Shown here one piece after another: positions 6,925 through 10,435 of a stretch of DNA of 10,435 nt. This stretch comes from Cyanobacteria bacterium NC_groundwater_1444_Ag_S-0.65um_54_12. Lineage in GTDB: Bacteria > Cyanobacteriota > Sericytochromatia > S15B-MN24 > VGJW01. Both the position numbers and the translations under genes were made by a program. Position 1 is the first letter of the stretch, and every line of letters begins with the position of its first letter. The DNA is taken from the NCBI GenBank assembly GCA_016267585.1, contig JACQUT010000284.1, forward strand, positions 1 through 10,435. Direction: 5' to 3'. Under the pieces are notes generated by a model. It saw nothing but the letters and a program-made list of their open reading frames with translations. It was not told the DNA's origin and did no database searches.

Positions 6925-7542
6925 CTAGCCTGCCAACCCTAGAGCACCTAATAGATTAGGAGCAGAAGCTGGTTCCAGGAAGAGAAATAGATAACCGATT
7001 AGCCCTTCAGTATCTCCGATGATAAGCTCAGTTTCCAAGGTGAGTACCGCATCGGTATTGACCGAAATATCAGCAATCACACCGTCTAGCACCGCTGCTA
7101 CCATATCATTTGCCGTCAGTGGTGGACTGGGACGCAAATCTAGCTTGGTAAGAGTACCCAAAGCAGTCAGGTAGTTAGATGTGAGTATATTACCCATCTC
7201 AGCTAGCGCTGATTCTCCTACTTCGTCGATGATTTTGGTACTACCAGTAGGACGCCTCATCAGTAAATCTACGAGTACCGTACCAATAGCATTCGGTAAA
7301 ATGAAAATAACATGACCTTCTAGCTCACCGGCCATTTTGAGGTAAATTGCCCACACTGACGTCTCTGGTCCGCCTAGTAATTCGCCGACCGTGGCAAGCG
7401 ACAGGACTGAAGCCCGGGGAACGTTCATTTTTATGCGCTGTCGTAATAGTGTAGATAACGCAGTAGCTGCGTTGCCGGCTCCGATACTGCCTGCTTCTTT
7501 GAGAGCGTCTAATTGGAGGTGATTCAAATTACTAAAATCCAT
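6925..7542 (-). CDS. cheC: CheY-P phosphatase CheC
   Basis: 205 residues, the usual length of CheC. The known phosphatase signature D/S-x3-E-x2-N-x22-P should occur twice. The second copy is intact (Ser111, Glu115, Asn118, Pro141). The first has Asp12, Glu16 and Pro42 in register but Ser19 in place of Asn (codon AGT at 7488-7486, one base from AAT). CheC dephosphorylates CheY-P and is stimulated by CheD, whose gene follows 2 bases downstream. The ATG at 7542 has an AAGGA site about 8 bases upstream, overlapping the cheA stop. FliY and CheX relatives are excluded by length, the two-motif layout and the neighbour genes. Confidence 0.94.
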   Translation of the reverse strand: MDFSNLNHLQLDALKEAGSIGAGNAATALSTLLRQRIKMNVPRASVLSLATVGELLGGPETSVWAIYLKMAGELEGHVIFILPNAIGTVLVDLLMRRPTGSTKIIDEVGESALAEMGNILTSNYLTALGTLTKLDLRPSPPLTANDMVAAVLDGVIADISVNTDAVLTLETELIIGDTEGLIGYLFLFLEPASAPNLLGALGLAG

Positions 7543-7552
7543 CGGCTTTTCC

Positions 7553-9793
7553 TTAAATCAGGGTAGCAGCATCCAGTATTAAAGCCAGCCTACCATCACC
7601 CAAAATCGAAGTGCCGCTGATGTGGTGCAGTTGTCCTACCAGTTTACTGATTGGCTTGATAACCACTTCCTGCTGACCTACCAGGCGGTCTACTACCATG
7701 CCAGTGCGCCGATGGCCAACGCGTACAACTACTACTGCAGCTTCCGCAATTGCCGCTTGGTCTGGTACGGCGAGGACTTGTTGTAATCTTAACAATGGCA
7801 AGCTCTGACCGCGCAGGAGCGCTATCTCTTCTTCATGTACCGTCTGGACTGCCAAGTCGGCAAAATCATGAGCATCCTCAATGAAACTAATGGGAATCGC
7901 ATAAATCTCTCGCCCTACCTCTGTAAGCATACACGGAATAATAGCGAGCGTGAGGGGCAAAATAATAGTAATCTTGGTCCCTCGACCTGGCTGTGAATCT
8001 ATATCCAGCGCACCACCCAGCGCCATGGTCTTTGCTTTTACTGCGTCCATGCCTACACCGCGCCCTGAAATCCCGGTAGCTTCATCGCGGGTTGAAAAAC
8101 CAGGGGTAAAGATCAAGTCTAGTGCCTGCTTTTCCGAAAGACGAGCAGCATCTTCTGGACCTAGCAAGCTGTACTCCACAGCTTTTCGTTTAACTCTTTC
8201 AACATCAATCCCTTGACCATCGTCTTCGACCTCTAGTATGACGTGGTCGCCTTCATGGCGCGCTCGCAAGTAAATGTTACCTTGCCGCGCCTTGCCGGTT
8301 AACTCTCGAACATCTGGCGCCTCTAGACCATGATCAATGGCATTACGCAGAAGATGCAAGAGCGGATCAGCGATCTCGTCGATCATTAATCGATCCAGCT
8401 CAGTATCTTGCCCTTCTACCAATAACTGTACATCCTTATTGAGCTCTCTGCCCAGATCACGAACCATGCGGGGGAATCGGCTGAACACACGTTCTACTGG
8501 CATCATTCTGAGCTTCATCACTACGGCATGGATATCAGATATCACGGTTCCCACGTGCCGAATAACGTCCGAGATCTCTTCGATTTGCTGCTCTGCTGCA
8601 ACTTGCTGCAGACGTGTGCGATCGATGACTAACTCACCTACTAGATTCACCAGCGAGTCTAGCCTTTCTGCCGATACTCTGACGGTCGGCGCGATGCGCT
8701 GGTTTGCCTCGCGCGGCACGATAGAATGGCGTGCCGCTTTACGCTGGCTTTGCTCTTCTATTAGCTGTCTTTTGACTGCGGCAGCTGTTGCCATGTTGCT
8801 GGACTCGGTTGCTGACGCAGCCAAGGGTGACGAGCGGGTTGAGTGCCCTGCTGGTTGTTCTGCTATGGCAGGCACAGATTGTGTTGCCCAATCATCCGTT
8901 ATTCGTTCTTTGACTTCGGGTACCGCCGCTACTGCATTGACGATTTCTGGTGCCGCTACTGACTCGGCAGCAGCGGTTGCCGCCAAGGCAAGTGTCGCTC
9001 CTCTGTCGGTGGTTAGCTCGTCGAAAGCGGCGAGTTCAAACATCGCTATAGCAGCAATTTCTGAAATATTGCAGAGCCTTTCCCGAATTCCTGCTTCGCT
9101 TTCCTTGGTAACTAACAAGACGGCAAATTCCAGATCAAAGCGCTCTTCTTCTAGATCTGGCACAGCTGGTACTGCCTTGATGACCTCACCTATTTGCTCC
9201 AAGCTGTTGAGAACCATGTAGGCCCTTACGCCTTTAAGTAGACAGTCATTCACGAGATCTATCTTTATCCATACTACGCGGAAGTTTCGGCTCTGTGCTT
9301 CTGCTGCTACGGCTTGTTCGTATTGATCCAGCGTCGGCCAATTAGCGTTTGGTGACGCTGGCGCTGTCACTGGACCGGTGACCGGTAGCGTTTGGGTCGT
9401 CTCCGCCAGCATGGCAGGAGCGCCAGGCAGTTGCAATCGCTCAATCAATGCGCTGACATCCGGCTCAGGTTCTCCTGCTGCAATATTCTCGATGATGAGT
9501 CCCAACGTATCCACACAGGAGAGGAGCAAGTCAGTCAAAAACGAATCGACTACCCGTTGCCCTTCTCTGATAGCAGCTAGTACGTCCTCGATATGGTGAG
9601 TCAATGCAGCCAGGTTAGAGAAGCCCATGGTAGCCGCTATACCCTTGAGCGTGTGGGCGGCTCTGAAGATTTCGTCTAGTGCTTTGCGATCTTCCCGCTG
9701 GGTTTCCAAACGGAGTATTTGCGTGTTGAGGATTTGAAGAATATCACGCGATTCGTCCAGAAAAATCCCGAGGTACTGCGAACGTGTATCCAA
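7553..9793 (-). CDS. cheA: Chemotaxis histidine kinase CheA
   Basis: 746 residues with the full CheA layout. P1 (Hpt, about 1-105) carries the phosphorylated His47 in RAAHTLKG. A P2-like response-regulator docking domain spans roughly 165-260. An Ala/Ser-rich low-complexity linker runs to about 370. P3 dimerisation starts at RVSAERLDSLVNLVGELVI. The P4 ATPase has the N box HLLRNAIDHGLE (480-491), G1 box DDGQGID (524-530) and G2 box GRGVGMD (577-583). The CheW-like P5 domain fills the C-terminus, ending LGDGRLALILDAATLI. All catalytic motifs look intact. The start is TTG at 9793, supported by AAGAGGTG 4 bases upstream overlapping the cheR stop, and because Hpt begins at once after it. It follows cheR by 3 bases and precedes cheC by 10. 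Confidence 0.97.
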   Translation of the reverse strand: MDTRSQYLGIFLDESRDILQILNTQILRLETQREDRKALDEIFRAAHTLKGIAATMGFSNLAALTHHIEDVLAAIREGQRVVDSFLTDLLLSCVDTLGLIIENIAAGEPEPDVSALIERLQLPGAPAMLAETTQTLPVTGPVTAPASPNANWPTLDQYEQAVAAEAQSRNFRVVWIKIDLVNDCLLKGVRAYMVLNSLEQIGEVIKAVPAVPDLEEERFDLEFAVLLVTKESEAGIRERLCNISEIAAIAMFELAAFDELTTDRGATLALAATAAAESVAAPEIVNAVAAVPEVKERITDDWATQSVPAIAEQPAGHSTRSSPLAASATESSNMATAAAVKRQLIEEQSQRKAARHSIVPREANQRIAPTVRVSAERLDSLVNLVGELVIDRTRLQQVAAEQQIEEISDVIRHVGTVISDIHAVVMKLRMMPVERVFSRFPRMVRDLGRELNKDVQLLVEGQDTELDRLMIDEIADPLLHLLRNAIDHGLEAPDVRELTGKARQGNIYLRARHEGDHVILEVEDDGQGIDVERVKRKAVEYSLLGPEDAARLSEKQALDLIFTPGFSTRDEATGISGRGVGMDAVKAKTMALGGALDIDSQPGRGTKITIILPLTLAIIPCMLTEVGREIYAIPISFIEDAHDFADLAVQTVHEEEIALLRGQSLPLLRLQQVLAVPDQAAIAEAAVVVVRVGHRRTGMVVDRLVGQQEVVIKPISKLVGQLHHISGTSILGDGRLALILDAATLI

Positions 9794-9796
9794 TCT

Positions 9797-10435
9797 TCAC
9801 CTCTTCTGATAGAAGAACGATCTAAACTGGACAAAGCCCAGTTCGCGATAGTTGAAGATGCGCTCCGTGCTTCCAACAAAAAGTATTCCGTTCAGTTCAA
9901 GCGCCTCGTACAGTGTGTCATGCAAGCGTTGTTTGGTATTCTCATTGAAATAAATAGCGACATTACGGCAGATGATTAGTTGCCAGCCGCTCTCGAAAGG
10001 CTTTACCAACAGGTTGTGTTGCTTGAACTGTACCCGACTCGCCAAATCTTTGCGAAGTTGGATATACCCGCCATCTAGCAGGACAAAGTAACGATCTATT
10101 AGCTCCGCTGTAAGCCCTTTTTGCTCATGCGGAGCAAAAACTCCTGAACTGGCGTTCTTGAGAACTTCCGAATCAATATCGGTTCCCACCAGTTCACAGC
10201 AGCCGAGCATACCTAGCCGGTCGAGCAAAATGGCGACGGAGAATATCTCGGAACCTATTGAACAACCAGCACTCCAGATACGCAGCCTGGGAAAATGACG
10301 CAGCAGTTCGGGCAATACCCATTGTTCTAGCTCGGCAAACTTCTCGGGATTGCGAAACCATTCTGAAACATTGATGGTCAAACCATCGACAAACTCTTTG
10401 AGACGTTCAGGATTACTCCGCAACAATTCCAGGTA
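9797..10435 (-). CDS. cheR: Chemoreceptor methyltransferase CheR, 5' truncated by the window edge
   Basis: About 212 residues are visible; the frame stays open to 10435 (YLELLRSNPERLKEF), so the TTG at 10426 is internal and the N-terminal helical domain is partly missing. CheR uses S-adenosylmethionine to methylate receptor glutamates. Landmarks: LTINVSEWFRNPEKF, the SAM-binding loop IWSAGCSIGSEIFSVAILL, DIDSEVLKNA, the Arg-rich FKQHNLL stretch, CRNVAIYFNENTKQRLH, and the terminal LGFVQFRSFFYQKR. The loop, usually GCSTGEEPYS, reads GCSIGSEIFS here, losing the usual first Glu and the Pro. It precedes cheA by 3 bases. Confidence 0.93.
   Translation of the reverse strand, partial: YLELLRSNPERLKEFVDGLTINVSEWFRNPEKFAELEQWVLPELLRHFPRLRIWSAGCSIGSEIFSVAILLDRLGMLGCCELVGTDIDSEVLKNASSGVFAPHEQKGLTAELIDRYFVLLDGGYIQLRKDLASRVQFKQHNLLVKPFESGWQLIICRNVAIYFNENTKQRLHDTLYEALELNGILFVGSTERIFNYRELGFVQFRSFFYQKR
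9798..9805 (-). promoter_or_regulatory. Ribosome-binding site of cheA overlapping the cheR stop
   Basis: The minus strand reads AAGAGGTG, 4 bases before the TTG start of cheA. The cheR TGA stop overlaps its end. This supports the TTG start and coupled translation. Confidence 0.65.

Noticed and set aside
8337..9221. Long plus-strand open frame of 294 codons opposite cheA
   Set aside because: It is rich in Ser, Thr, Arg and Ala with no domain pattern and lies wholly opposite cheA, whose motifs are unmistakable.
10424..10426. TTG at 10426 as the real start of cheR
   Set aside because: The frame remains open to 10435 and encodes plausible CheR sequence (YLELLRSNPERL), so the start lies outside the window.

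Overview
The window is about 10.4 kb of bacterial DNA of middling GC content (judged by eye), packed with protein genes and without RNA genes, insertion sequences or CRISPR arrays that I can see. Two blocks face each other and meet at a short convergent gap near 3443-3489.

Left block (plus strand, 3-3442). A 5'-truncated dikinase-type phosphotransferase of the PEP synthase / rifampin phosphotransferase superfamily is followed after 11 bases by a GNAT-fold protein of the YghO-like type. The dikinase has an ATP-grasp end, a long central domain and a phospho-histidine swivel domain at the very C-terminus, with no PEP-binding barrel after it. This layout fits an enzyme that phosphorylates some acceptor molecule better than a true PEP synthase. 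The acceptor is unknown.

Right block (minus strand, 10435 down to 3490). This is a tight chemotaxis operon read cheR (partial) > cheA > cheC > cheD > small two-helix membrane protein > fliA/sigD-type sigma factor > cheW > DUF3326-family gene. Gaps are mostly 0-14 bases and some ribosome-binding sites lie inside the preceding gene, so co-transcription and translational coupling are likely. CheR methylates receptors, CheD deamidates them, CheA is the receptor-coupled kinase, CheW couples receptor to kinase, and CheC is a CheY-P phosphatase that binds CheD. The sigma factor would drive late flagellar and chemotaxis promoters. No receptor, cheY, cheB or flagellar structural gene is in the window.

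Organism. CheC and CheD together with a FliA/SigD sigma factor and the cheA-cheC-cheD-sigma order point away from enteric bacteria and towards lineages with Bacillus- or Thermotoga-like chemotaxis. The DUF3326 protein is otherwise familiar to me mainly from cyanobacteria, which lack this CheC/CheD/FliA set. A flagellated Chloroflexota or a related deep-branching phylum is my best guess, at low confidence.

Points of most interest: an Asn-to-Ser change in the first of the two CheC phosphatase sites, an apparent Thr-to-Val change at the third catalytic position of CheD, a DUF3326 gene with an N-terminal extension at the end of a chemotaxis operon, the orphan dikinase-GNAT pair, and an odd gap before the sigma gene holding a hairpin and a 20-codon hydrophobic mini-ORF.
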